This document shows, in pieces, positions 33,927 through 43,088 of a stretch of DNA of 54,455 bases. The notes beneath the pieces were generated by a model. It made no database searches and had not been told where the DNA came from. It saw nothing but the letters and a program-made list of their open reading frames with translations. Position 1 is the stretch's first letter. Each line of letters starts with the position of its first letter. This stretch comes from Verrucomicrobiales bacterium (GTDB lineage: Bacteria > Verrucomicrobiota > Verrucomicrobiia > Limisphaerales > CAIMTB01). The translations under genes were made by a program, and so were the position numbers. Location of the stretch: assembly GCA_016795425.1 (NCBI GenBank), contig JAEUHG010000147.1, positions 1 to 54,455 on the forward strand, written 5' to 3'.

Positions 33927-35476
33927 GATGACACAGGGTCGAATGGCTTCGAAGGGACCGGGCTCTCCGGAAGCTCCGACGCCGGCAATTCGAGGGTCAC
34001 TTGGAATCCGCCGTCGTCGGGGGTGGAGAAATTCAGCGAGGCGCCGGTTCCGAAGAAGGAGGTCAGGCGGGCCTGAATGTTGGAAAGGCCGACACCGAAT
34101 CGAGGCGCCGCGCCTCCTGCCAGATCGAACCCGATGCCGTTGTCGCGCACCTCCAACAACAGACGGTGATCCCGGCGTCGGGCGGTCACGCGAACGCAGC
34201 CAGGGCGGCCGGTCGGTTCGATCCCATGGCGCACGGCGTTTTCGACGAGCGGTTGGAGCAACAGCGTGGGGATGCGGCACGATTCGGTCCCGGGTTCGAC
34301 GTGGGCGACGTATTTCAGGCGGTCGCCAAATCGTAACTGCTGGATCTCCATATAGAGTTCGAGGAAACGCATCTCTTCGTGGATCGAGGTTTCCTGGTGC
34401 TGCGATTGACTGAGAACCAGGCGCAGCAGTTCGCTGAGCGAAATCAGCATTTCTTCGGCTGCTCGAGGATTCTGGCGCAACAAGGCGATGACCGAATTCA
34501 GGGCGTTGAATAGAAAATGGGGATGCAACTGGGCCTGGAGTGCGTGCAAGCGGGTCCGCGCCAGGCTGGTTTCGAGGGCCATGGCGCGATGCTCGCGCTC
34601 CTGAAAGCGGCGACGGAAATGGATGGCATGGGCGAGTCCGACCAGGGATCCGTAAGCAAAGAAATGGAAGAGATAATCGGACCAGGCGTCGGGACCCCAG
34701 AGGCCCGACCCGACGCGCAGGCGGCGCGTTTGCTTGAGTCCCCGGGTCGTGATGACCGGAGAAGGCGAGGACGTCGGGGAATTGGCCGATGTATCGGGAG
34801 GCACACGGACGATGACCTCATCGTGTTCGACGAACTGGACATGTCGCGGCGGGGGCAAAGCGTTGGAGTCAGGGGAGTGCGAATCTGAAAGACCCGGTAA
34901 CGATTTCCGCAGTTGGGCCTCCCATTGCTTCAGATCCTGACCGGTGGGGGGGAAGTTGGACGAGGCTAGAAACTCCGGTCCCATAATGGCCCGGGCGTGA
35001 TATTGGCGCGTGGCATTGGTACTGGAGTCGGAGCGGACTTCGGAGATGGCGAAGACGACGAGATCCGGCTGGCGGGATCCGAGGTAATCGTTGAGCAGTT
35101 TGGCGCCGGCGATGGAGGCCAGACAGGCCAGGCCTTGTGCCGGGATGCTGGTTCGAAGGCGGCCGCGTTCAAAATGGAACCGAGCCGTCAACCCGATCAA
35201 CCAGGGCGCCAGCACCAACCAGGGATAGGCTCGATAGGCGCTCAGATGCGCCAGCAGCAGCCATCTCAGGACGGTCTTTCCCGGGCTGTCGGGAGGGGTG
35301 TCCGCGCTTTGGGGGACCAGGAGTTGGAGCGTGCCCTCCGACATTGCGAGCCGTGTCAGCAGAGTCATCACCACGGACATCCCGAGCGTCCAGGCAAGCA
35401 GCCACGGCACCGAAGGCCAGCGCGGCGCGGGGGGCGCGTCGACCGATGCAGAGGACTGGAGGGGGGCCGGGACCAT
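33923..35476 (-). CDS. LytS/YehU-type sensor histidine kinase
   Basis: I use the ATG at 35476; a TTG at 35518 would add 14 residues. The protein of 517 residues has hydrophobic segments near 20-45, 65-100 and 265-290 and a polar, probably periplasmic loop of about 150 residues. The kinase core follows: LHPHFLFNALN with the phospho-acceptor His near 320, an N-box with QPLVENAVRHGIEPTG, and DNGIGFD and GVGLSNIQARL in the ATPase domain. This is the His_kinase (pfam06580) type. It is translationally coupled to the LytTR regulator that follows. Confidence 0.9.
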   Translation of the reverse strand: MVPAPLQSSASVDAPPAPRWPSVPWLLAWTLGMSVVMTLLTRLAMSEGTLQLLVPQSADTPPDSPGKTVLRWLLLAHLSAYRAYPWLVLAPWLIGLTARFHFERGRLRTSIPAQGLACLASIAGAKLLNDYLGSRQPDLVVFAISEVRSDSSTNATRQYHARAIMGPEFLASSNFPPTGQDLKQWEAQLRKSLPGLSDSHSPDSNALPPPRHVQFVEHDEVIVRVPPDTSANSPTSSPSPVITTRGLKQTRRLRVGSGLWGPDAWSDYLFHFFAYGSLVGLAHAIHFRRRFQEREHRAMALETSLARTRLHALQAQLHPHFLFNALNSVIALLRQNPRAAEEMLISLSELLRLVLSQSQHQETSIHEEMRFLELYMEIQQLRFGDRLKYVAHVEPGTESCRIPTLLLQPLVENAVRHGIEPTGRPGCVRVTARRRDHRLLLEVRDNGIGFDLAGGAAPRFGVGLSNIQARLTSFFGTGASLNFSTPDDGGFQVTLELPASELPESPVPSKPFDPVSS

Positions 35477-35600
35477 CTCGACGGGCTGAGCTTGTGGCAG
35501 GGTATCACCGGAGGCCAAAGCCTCGGGGTCAAGAAGGGAAAACGCGTGTCGAACCGGGAAGAACCAGGGGCAAAGACTTCCGATGGTTCAATGGAACCCG

Positions 35601-36575
35601 TCAGCCGGACGCTCGACGGTCGGACTGGAGCACTTCGAGAGCGCGTCGGGCGGCGGCTCCGCGATTTTCGACGCCGAGTTTGCCGAGGATTCGTTCGACG
35701 TGCTTTTCGACAGTTCGTACGGCGGAGCCGACGATGACCGCGATCTCCGGGTTGGTCTTGCCCTCGCTGATCCAGAAGAGGATTTCGGCTTCGCGCGGAG
35801 TGAGGCCGAGCGCCATCAGGAGCACCGGTTGGGCTTCGCTTCCGGCGCGAAGTTCCAGGACCGTGAAGTCGCTGGAATCCCTGCGCGAGAAGGCCCTCAC
35901 CTCCAGTTCGGGAGGCAGCGCGTCCGCATTCAATCCGCGCAGTGGAGGTGGCAGTTGGCCTTCGCCGACACCGGGGAAGAACCGCAGCAGGAGCGTCTGG
36001 GCAAGCTTGGTGGCGAAATGAATCCGGCCATCAGGACCGGTCACCAGGAGGGCGCGATCGAGGGAGGACCGTAATTGTTCCTCGGCTTCGATGCGCATGG
36101 CGATTTCCGCTTCCAGGGCGGCGTTGCGATCGAGGAGTGCGCGCTTCAGCTGCGCGATGCGCAGGTGCGTCGCGACCCGGGCGACCACCTCCGCCGTCTG
36201 TATGGGCTTGGTCACGTAATCCACGGCCCCGGCTTCAAGCACACGTACCTTCTCCTCCACGTCAGTGACTGCGGTGAGGAAGATCACGGGGATCTCGGCG
36301 AGGCGCGGTTGGGCCTTTAGGCGGCGACACACCTCCAGTCCAGTCAGGCCGGGCAGGACGTAGTCCAATAGCACCACGTCCGGAATTTCGTGTTCCAACT
36401 GGAGCAGGGCGCCTTCGCCGGACTCCGCGACGAGAACGCGGTGTCCGGCGCCCGACAGTGCGTCGAGCAGCAGCGTGAGATTATTGGGGATATCATCGAC
36501 GACTAGGACGGTGGTCGTTCGCAGGCAATGGCCTTCCGCCGGAAGGTTTGAGGAGGATGAGAGGTCCGGTGTCAT
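35601..36575 (-). CDS. Receiver / LuxR-type response regulator
   Basis: The ATG at 36575 (MTPDLSSSSN) lies 8 bases after the stop of the hybrid kinase. Of the 324 residues, about 20-145 form a receiver domain with phospho-acceptor Asp71 (VVLLDYVLP). A coiled helix (150-180) and a PAS-like strand region follow. The C-terminus (about 255-315) is a LuxR/GerE helix-turn-helix with LTPREAEILFWISEGKTNPEIA and TVEKHVERILGKLGV. It is the obvious output partner of the hybrid kinase. Confidence 0.9.
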   Translation of the reverse strand: MTPDLSSSSNLPAEGHCLRTTTVLVVDDIPNNLTLLLDALSGAGHRVLVAESGEGALLQLEHEIPDVVLLDYVLPGLTGLEVCRRLKAQPRLAEIPVIFLTAVTDVEEKVRVLEAGAVDYVTKPIQTAEVVARVATHLRIAQLKRALLDRNAALEAEIAMRIEAEEQLRSSLDRALLVTGPDGRIHFATKLAQTLLLRFFPGVGEGQLPPPLRGLNADALPPELEVRAFSRRDSSDFTVLELRAGSEAQPVLLMALGLTPREAEILFWISEGKTNPEIAVIVGSAVRTVEKHVERILGKLGVENRGAAARRALEVLQSDRRASG

Positions 36576-36583
36576 CGGAGGCC

Positions 36584-39500
36584 TCAACGGAGCTTTTCAC
36601 GAATCGCGCCGAGCTTAAAGCCATCACACAAGGCGAGGATCTCGTCGGCCCAGGCCTCATTGGATGGAGATTGCTGGCGCCATTCCATGAGAGCGGTGCG
36701 GAGGGCGACGATGTCGCCTCGGTTGGCGGCTTCGCGGAGTCGTTCGAGAGTCTGAACGGGAGGTGCGACGCGGTGGGCGGTAGCAGGGGCGATGGCGGAG
36801 ATCGGATTCTCCATGGATACGGGCGGTGGTCCGGCGGGAGCCTCTTTCCAGCTCAATTCCAGTTGGCGACCAATGAGAGCGAGGAGTTGGTCCTCGAGAA
36901 AGGGCTTGGGAAGAAAATCATCGGCGCCGGCTTTCAGGGCATCGTCGCGTTGGAAATCAAAGACGCTGGCTGAAGTGACCACGATGCGGCCTCTAAACTG
37001 CGGAAACGCCCGCAGTCGCCGCGTTAAGGATTGGCCATCCATTCCAGGCATGCGGAGATCGATCAGGACTAGGTCCGGTCCCACGAGCCCGGGAATCTTG
37101 TGCGTCGACTCGATGTTCTCCAGCGCGGCGGGCGCGGAGTCGAAGGAGCGAACTTCGAAACCGAGCGGAATGAGAATGTCTTCAAAGACGCGGCGGTTCA
37201 CCTCCGAGTCGTCAACGATGAGAACGGAGCGTCGGGGGCCGTCGTAGCCTGCAATGCGTGGTAGAAGCGAGGCGACGGGCTGACTGGTGGCGAGAGGGAG
37301 GGGCAGGGTAAGGGTGAACCTCGTGCCGCGGCCGGGTTCGGAGGCGACCTCCAGATGGCCTTGCATGAGTTCAACGAGATGTTGGCTGATGGATAAACCA
37401 AGCCCGGCGCCGCCGCGTGCCCCGGAATCGCGTCCGACTTGAGAGAACGGTTGGAACAGGCGGGCAACGGCGTCGGAACTCATTCCGGGCCCGGTGTCCT
37501 GGACCTCAAACCGGCACTGACCTTCGGTGGCGTGCCAGTGGGCGCGGAATCGAATGGCTCCGTGGTCGGTAAATTTGATGGCGTTACCGAGCAGGTTTTC
37601 GAGGACCTGCCGGAGGCGCTGCTGATCACCGATCACCACGGCTTGGGGAAGCACAGCGTCGGTTTCAAAAGACAGACCCCGTTGTTGGGCACGTAGTCGG
37701 TAGTTGTATTCGAGATCTCGGCAAAGATCGGGCAGAGAAAATGGGATGGGACGCAGTTCGATTCTCCCGGCTTCGACGCGGGCCAGGTCGAGAACGTCGT
37801 TGATCAAGCCGAGCAGGTGGTGGCCACTGGAGAGGATGATCTTCAAGCGCTCTTGGTGACGGGCGCCGAGGTCCTCGGCCCTGGCCAGGACTTGGGCGAA
37901 GCCGAGGATTCCGTTGAGCGGGGTACGAAGCTCGTGGCTCATGCTGGCGAGGAACTTGGATTTGGCTTGGTTGGCGGTCTCGGCGGCCTGTTTTGCCAGC
38001 GTGAGTTCGCGGGTTCGCTGCGCGACCAGGTCTTCGAGGCGCTCGCGTTCCTTCTCCAGCGCGGCCATACGGGCCTTGGCGACGGCGAGAGTGGCGACCA
38101 TGCCGACGGCCACGTAGACGGCCCAGGCCCACGGAGCGCGGTACCAGGGCAGGGGCAGGCGAAAGGCGAAGGCCAGGGGAGGGCTGATCTGGCCGTCGCC
38201 ATCGCTGGCCCTGACCTCCAGGGTGTAGGATCCGCCCCCCAAGCCGATCCAGCGCATCTCCGGATCGGGGGACCACGGCGACCAGGTGTCGCTGTAGCCG
38301 AGCAGTCGGCTTTGGAAGCGCACGTTGGCACCGAGGTCAAATCGCGGCGCGTGCAGGGAAACGAACAGCGAATCTCGTGAGGCTGGGAGATCGTGGGGCG
38401 CTGTCGTGGAGACATTCGAGAGAATGAGCGAACCCTGGCGGATCTGGCGAAAGCTTGGATGGAAGGGGCGGGGTGCCGGGTCAGGTTGGCCATGCTCGAT
38501 CCGGAGCAGGATGGATCCGGTGTAGGCCCAGACCAGATCCTGGCCGCGGTGGTTTTCCGCATAGGTGTTGTAGGGGCCTTGAGGTCCGATGAGGTGGATC
38601 CAACCGGCGGGTGCCGCTTTCCAGGTGAGGTTGTTGGACGGACCCGGCACGAAGGCGCCAAAGGCTTGGAGCATGGTGTAGGGATCGGGTGCGCCCCAGT
38701 GGGCGAGGCAACCCCAGAGGTTCCGGTTAGGACCTTCCGAGTGCAGTCCGAACAGGATGGGTGAGTGTCCCTGGAACCCGAAGCGATCGTCGGGGATCAG
38801 TCGGTTGGATCCCGGGTCGTGCCGATAAGACGCCCGCTGGGTGATCAGCAGCGGACCGCCGGCCCACGGTTCGGGTTGAAAATAGCTGTCGGCCGGGTCA
38901 AGTCCTTCCGGGATGCCGAAGAACTCGGGTTGAGACTCACTCCAGGAACGACCGAGACCCGGCTTTCGCAGGCGCATGAAGCCACGGCCGGCAATGCCGC
39001 CCCAGACGTCGCCATTGGGGGCGATCGCCGGCTTGGTGACTTCGCCGCCGAGTGGCCAGGAGGCGAGGAGATTCCAGTCGATACCCTGATCTTCGAAGAG
39101 ATACAGACTCTGTTCCGTGGAGACGAAAAAGCGTTGGCCGGTGTCGTTCTCCGGGCAGATTCGCTTCACCTGACCGTCGACGGTAGCCACGGGTCGGATC
39201 TTGTGATCTGCCCCGAGCAGGAGCACCTGTTGGTCGCGGGCGACGGCGAGGCCCCTGGGCAGACTGGCGGCATCGTGGACCGCGCCGGTACCGAGATCGC
39301 GTCGGGTGAAAGCCGCCGCGGTCGAGCCCTGGTTGGGAACCAACTCGAGCAGGCCGACCCCGCTGGCAACGAGATAGAGGCGGTCCTGATGGCGCAGCAC
39401 GCGTGAGAGGTTCGCCTCCGGGAGACCTTGTCGGGCGTCGAATCGAGTCACGCCCAGCGAGGGTTCCCATCGAACCACGCCATTGCGCGTGGTCAGCCAC

Positions 39501-40459
39501 ACGCCGCGGTCCCGATCGGTGGCGATGGAGAAGACCGTGTCATTGTTCAGTCCGACCGATTGATCCAATCGGGCCACGAGACGACCCTGTGCATTCAACA
39601 CCACCAGTCCAGCGTCGCCGGTGCCGACAGCCAGGCTGCCGTCATCCAGGCGAGTGCCGGAGATCGTGGCGGATTGCGCGATCAGGGGGGTGGCGTCGTG
39701 TGGCCAGGGACGGAGGCCGGATTCGTCCCATTGGAACAAACCCTCCTTGAAGAGACCTACCAGGAGAGTCTGCGGATCCAACCGGGTCATCCACGAGCGC
39801 GGGCTCTTGAGGAATTCCGTTGCCGTGGAGCGGAGATCGAAGCCGTCTCCATTGAATCGGAGAAGGCCGCGCGTGGGATCGTGCAGGAACAGTTGATCGC
39901 CGTCGCGATGCAGCAGGCAGGGGCGATCGCCGGGCAACGGCCAGTGGCGCAGGTTGCCGTTTTGATAATGGAAGACCGCCTTGACCGCGCTGAAGAAGGC
40001 GCCGTCCGGACGCACCACCACGCTTCGCACCACGCCTGGCATACGCAGGGCCTCCGGGGCGAGATTCAGGAGTGAGCGGTAGTGCCACTCGCCGGTATCG
40101 GAACGCTCGACGAAGCCAAACTCGTTGTCGGCGGCCACATAGACCCGGTTGTCCGGTCCTGCGGCCACCTGCTTCGTCCATGTGGTGGGCACCGCGATCT
40201 TCCCCCAAGACCGGCCATCGAAGGACAACACGGCCGCCATGGACCCAAAAAACATGGTGCCATCGGTGGCCTGGCAGGCCGAGACGACCTCGTGATGGGA
40301 TTGATAATCGCGGGTCGTCCACGATTGCAGGATGGGTGCGCCGCGTTCGGGGTCGGCCCTGAGGCCTGGGAGAGGTGCGGCGCGAAGGGCGAAGGTGAGG
40401 ACGGCCAGGCAACCGCAAAGACAATGCGGGCGAAGGAGGGACTTTGCCTGGAGCCCCAT
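36584..40459 (-). CDS. Hybrid histidine kinase with two-component regulator propeller
   Basis: The 1291-residue protein has a signal peptide (about 1-29). A periplasmic propeller region (about 45-660) carries repeated Trp/Gly-rich blades of the Reg_prop type. A Y_Y_Y-like beta domain follows (about 675-768), then one transmembrane helix (772-794). The cytoplasmic part has HisKA with FLASMSHELRTPLNG (His842), HATPase with the N-box around Asn959 and GGAGLGLSIS, and a receiver domain with Asp1134 (LIDLRMPGMDG). A 75-residue helical tail with no Hpt-type His signature ends the protein. This resembles the hybrid sensors of Bacteroidetes that detect polysaccharide fragments in the periplasm. The ligand is unknown, and no PUL genes are adjacent. 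Confidence 0.92.
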   Translation of the reverse strand: MGLQAKSLLRPHCLCGCLAVLTFALRAAPLPGLRADPERGAPILQSWTTRDYQSHHEVVSACQATDGTMFFGSMAAVLSFDGRSWGKIAVPTTWTKQVAAGPDNRVYVAADNEFGFVERSDTGEWHYRSLLNLAPEALRMPGVVRSVVVRPDGAFFSAVKAVFHYQNGNLRHWPLPGDRPCLLHRDGDQLFLHDPTRGLLRFNGDGFDLRSTATEFLKSPRSWMTRLDPQTLLVGLFKEGLFQWDESGLRPWPHDATPLIAQSATISGTRLDDGSLAVGTGDAGLVVLNAQGRLVARLDQSVGLNNDTVFSIATDRDRGVWLTTRNGVVRWEPSLGVTRFDARQGLPEANLSRVLRHQDRLYLVASGVGLLELVPNQGSTAAAFTRRDLGTGAVHDAASLPRGLAVARDQQVLLLGADHKIRPVATVDGQVKRICPENDTGQRFFVSTEQSLYLFEDQGIDWNLLASWPLGGEVTKPAIAPNGDVWGGIAGRGFMRLRKPGLGRSWSESQPEFFGIPEGLDPADSYFQPEPWAGGPLLITQRASYRHDPGSNRLIPDDRFGFQGHSPILFGLHSEGPNRNLWGCLAHWGAPDPYTMLQAFGAFVPGPSNNLTWKAAPAGWIHLIGPQGPYNTYAENHRGQDLVWAYTGSILLRIEHGQPDPAPRPFHPSFRQIRQGSLILSNVSTTAPHDLPASRDSLFVSLHAPRFDLGANVRFQSRLLGYSDTWSPWSPDPEMRWIGLGGGSYTLEVRASDGDGQISPPLAFAFRLPLPWYRAPWAWAVYVAVGMVATLAVAKARMAALEKERERLEDLVAQRTRELTLAKQAAETANQAKSKFLASMSHELRTPLNGILGFAQVLARAEDLGARHQERLKIILSSGHHLLGLINDVLDLARVEAGRIELRPIPFSLPDLCRDLEYNYRLRAQQRGLSFETDAVLPQAVVIGDQQRLRQVLENLLGNAIKFTDHGAIRFRAHWHATEGQCRFEVQDTGPGMSSDAVARLFQPFSQVGRDSGARGGAGLGLSISQHLVELMQGHLEVASEPGRGTRFTLTLPLPLATSQPVASLLPRIAGYDGPRRSVLIVDDSEVNRRVFEDILIPLGFEVRSFDSAPAALENIESTHKIPGLVGPDLVLIDLRMPGMDGQSLTRRLRAFPQFRGRIVVTSASVFDFQRDDALKAGADDFLPKPFLEDQLLALIGRQLELSWKEAPAGPPPVSMENPISAIAPATAHRVAPPVQTLERLREAANRGDIVALRTALMEWRQQSPSNEAWADEILALCDGFKLGAIREKLR

Positions 40460-40574
40460 GGACGGGCCGTAGGTTAGGTGGGAGAGGAGGTCGAAAGCGA
40501 GCGCGGCGAGGAGGGAAGGACCAAAGGGACGTGCGGGACTTCAGGGACCGAAGGAATTGCCGAGAGGAAGGTCT

Positions 40575-42992
40575 TTAGTCCCACTCGAGTCGGAAGAATT
40601 TTCGGGAATCGGAGAAAGGAATCGCGAAGGGGGAAGTGGCGTTGGGGACTTCGGACCAAGGTCCGCCGAGGACGAGGGACGATTGCAGGCGGCCAGTTGT
40701 CCATTCGAGGCGGAGGGTTGAGCCGGAGCGTTGAAGATTCAGGCGCGCATGGAAGGCCGCGGAAAGCATTCGGATCCGATGATTGCCGGTGTCGGCAACC
40801 AGCAGGTTTCCGTTTGAATCGATCGCGATGTCGGTGGGGCTGTTGAAGGAGGTATCGGGGGTGAGGCCGTCCTCGAGACCCGGAGCTCCCGTGCCTCCGA
40901 TAGTGGTTACCGAGCGGTCAGGGGCGATGTGACGGATCGCGTGGTTACCGGTATCCGCGATGAACAGGTTGCCTGCCTCGTCGACGGCGATGCCTTGGGG
41001 TTGCCGGAACCAGGCATTGGTGCCGTGGCCATCGATCAGACCTTGGTGACCGTCAGGAGAGCCGGCAACGGTCGTGACCTCGCCCGAGGCGGAGATCCGG
41101 CGAATGCGATTTCCGCCGGCCTCGGTCAGATACAAGTTCCCCTGGCGATCGGCCGTGATGCCGGCGAGCTTCGAGAACCGTGCCTGGAGGCGCGGGCCAT
41201 CGATGAGGCCTTCGAGAGGGGAACCGGCATAGGTTTCGACTTGTCCATTCGCGGTGATGACGCGCAGGAACGAGGCACCGGATTGAAGGATGTAGAGATT
41301 CCCGTTCGGGTCTCGGGCCATGGCACTCGGCTGGCGAAACAGGGCGGAATCCTTTGGCCCATCCTGGTATCCTCCGGATGGATTACCGGCGTACTGATCG
41401 ACGCTGCCGTCGGAACGGATTCGCCGAATCAGATGATTGTCCGTGTCGGCCACGAGGAGCGCAGTCCTGGCCGGGTCGAAAGCGAGTCCCTGCGGTGAAC
41501 TGAAACGTGCGAAATCAGCGAGGCCATCGCTAAGTCCCGCTGTGCCGACGCCGGCCACCAGCTGGACAACGCCGTGGGGTAGCCACTTCTTGATTCGATG
41601 ATTTCCCGTATCGGCGATGAAGATTTCCCCGGAAGTCGCGGACAGCAACCTGGTGGGGCGATTGAAGGCGGCAGTGTTGGTGGCACCGATGGCATCGCCT
41701 GCACCGGGGAATCCGGCCAGGGTGGACACGCGTCGGCTCGTGGCCGGAAGGACAAGGTGGACCGGGAGATCGAGACGGGCGATAGCGGAGGTGGCCTGGA
41801 GAAAACCGGTGTCGGCTGTGACCCAGTAAAGTCCGAGATCGGTGGGGGTCACGGACGGGAGGGTGAGATCGGCGTGGACGGCCCCTTCGATGGCGATGCC
41901 ATTTCGGTACCACTGGTAAGAGAATGTCGAATCGTGGGCAATGATGGCTTCCGACGTCAGGGTCACTGACGAACCCAGTTCGGCCACCGTGTTGCTGGGA
42001 GAAACCATGAACTCGGGGATCAAACCTGCCCGAATAGCAACGAGGCATTTCGAGGAATCGAGGAAGTGGCCTTGTGGGTCGGAGATACGGACGAAATAGG
42101 TTCCGGCAGTCGAGGAGGTGAGACGGGGGATGTAGAGTTCTGGACCCGTGGCATCGGCGACGGGACGGGTGCCGTGATACCATTGGTAGGAGATGGCATC
42201 AGCGCCCTCAGCGGCGACGCGGATTCGAGTGCCAGCGCCCCACGCGGCGTTGGTGAAGACGGGAGGTTCGAGAAGAAAGTAGGGACCGACGGCAGGGACG
42301 ACTTTGATTTCGAACTCGCGGGTGCGGATGACCTGTCCGACGCGGTCGAAGACCTCGACCCAGTACGTCCCTGAGGTAAAGACACTGGCGGTGCTTGTGT
42401 AATCCGGGTTGCTCGACGATTGGAATTGGTAGGGACGAATGACCGCCGGGTTGCGACCCCACCAATCGTATTTCAGCGGTCCGGCGCCTCGGGCATCGAT
42501 GGTGACTTGGAAGGTGGAGCCGAGGCGCACGAAGATGTCGCTGGGTTGGTTAACGACGATCGGAGCCGATGCAGGGTCGAACGTATAATGAACGTGACGG
42601 GAATCGACGGCGCCGAAGCTATTCCGAACATTTACGAAATAGATGGTTGGAAACAAATCCCAGAGGGCGTTGGTGATCGTCAACGTCGGCCCGGTCTCAC
42701 CCGGGATAGGCGAGGATCCGGTGAATTCGAACCACCGATACCATTGATACTCGAGAGGCTCCGTTCCAACCGCTTCGACGGTGAAGATCGCGGAATCGCC
42801 CGGCACGATCACGTCATCTACGGGTTGTCTGAGGATGCGAGGTCCAATTGCGGGACTGTTGATGGCGGCGTCAATCGTTGTTCCGCGTCCGTCGTGTCCA
42901 GGGGCCTGGGCTTGGGAAATCCAGGTGCTCGCGGCGAATGCGGCGAGACCAACCCATTGAGTTAATGTGTGACGGAAACTCATTGGGTTCAT
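40575..42992 (-). CDS. Secreted protein with four Ig-like domains and an NHL propeller
   Basis: The 805-residue protein begins with a signal peptide ending at ISQAQAPG. About residues 45-420 hold four Ig-like modules with the recurring YQWYRNG / DLGLYWV pattern. About 430-745 form a six-blade NHL propeller, with repeats such as IFIADTGNHRIKKW, LFIADTGNHAIRHI and LLVADTGNHRIRML. The last 55 residues form the short C-terminal module ending KFFRLEWD, related to the ends of the proteins at 1434-3455 and 13761-16562. It is predicted to be exported. A role in adhesion or surface structure is inferred from the domains only. It stands between the hybrid kinase and the SLC13 transporter on the same strand. 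Confidence 0.87.
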   Translation of the reverse strand: MNPMSFRHTLTQWVGLAAFAASTWISQAQAPGHDGRGTTIDAAINSPAIGPRILRQPVDDVIVPGDSAIFTVEAVGTEPLEYQWYRWFEFTGSSPIPGETGPTLTITNALWDLFPTIYFVNVRNSFGAVDSRHVHYTFDPASAPIVVNQPSDIFVRLGSTFQVTIDARGAGPLKYDWWGRNPAVIRPYQFQSSSNPDYTSTASVFTSGTYWVEVFDRVGQVIRTREFEIKVVPAVGPYFLLEPPVFTNAAWGAGTRIRVAAEGADAISYQWYHGTRPVADATGPELYIPRLTSSTAGTYFVRISDPQGHFLDSSKCLVAIRAGLIPEFMVSPSNTVAELGSSVTLTSEAIIAHDSTFSYQWYRNGIAIEGAVHADLTLPSVTPTDLGLYWVTADTGFLQATSAIARLDLPVHLVLPATSRRVSTLAGFPGAGDAIGATNTAAFNRPTRLLSATSGEIFIADTGNHRIKKWLPHGVVQLVAGVGTAGLSDGLADFARFSSPQGLAFDPARTALLVADTDNHLIRRIRSDGSVDQYAGNPSGGYQDGPKDSALFRQPSAMARDPNGNLYILQSGASFLRVITANGQVETYAGSPLEGLIDGPRLQARFSKLAGITADRQGNLYLTEAGGNRIRRISASGEVTTVAGSPDGHQGLIDGHGTNAWFRQPQGIAVDEAGNLFIADTGNHAIRHIAPDRSVTTIGGTGAPGLEDGLTPDTSFNSPTDIAIDSNGNLLVADTGNHRIRMLSAAFHARLNLQRSGSTLRLEWTTGRLQSSLVLGGPWSEVPNATSPFAIPFSDSRKFFRLEWD

Positions 42993-43088
42993 CGGCTGGA
43001 CGGCGGGACTCTAACATTCGGGTTACCCACTGTACAGGGACCGGGGCAATCAGACCGAGTCGATGGAACGCGCGTAGCGAGATTCGCG

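Noticed and set aside
32155..34076. Two long + strand frames over the STN and LytTR genes
   Set aside because: Composition is random-like and both genes on the opposite strand are well supported.
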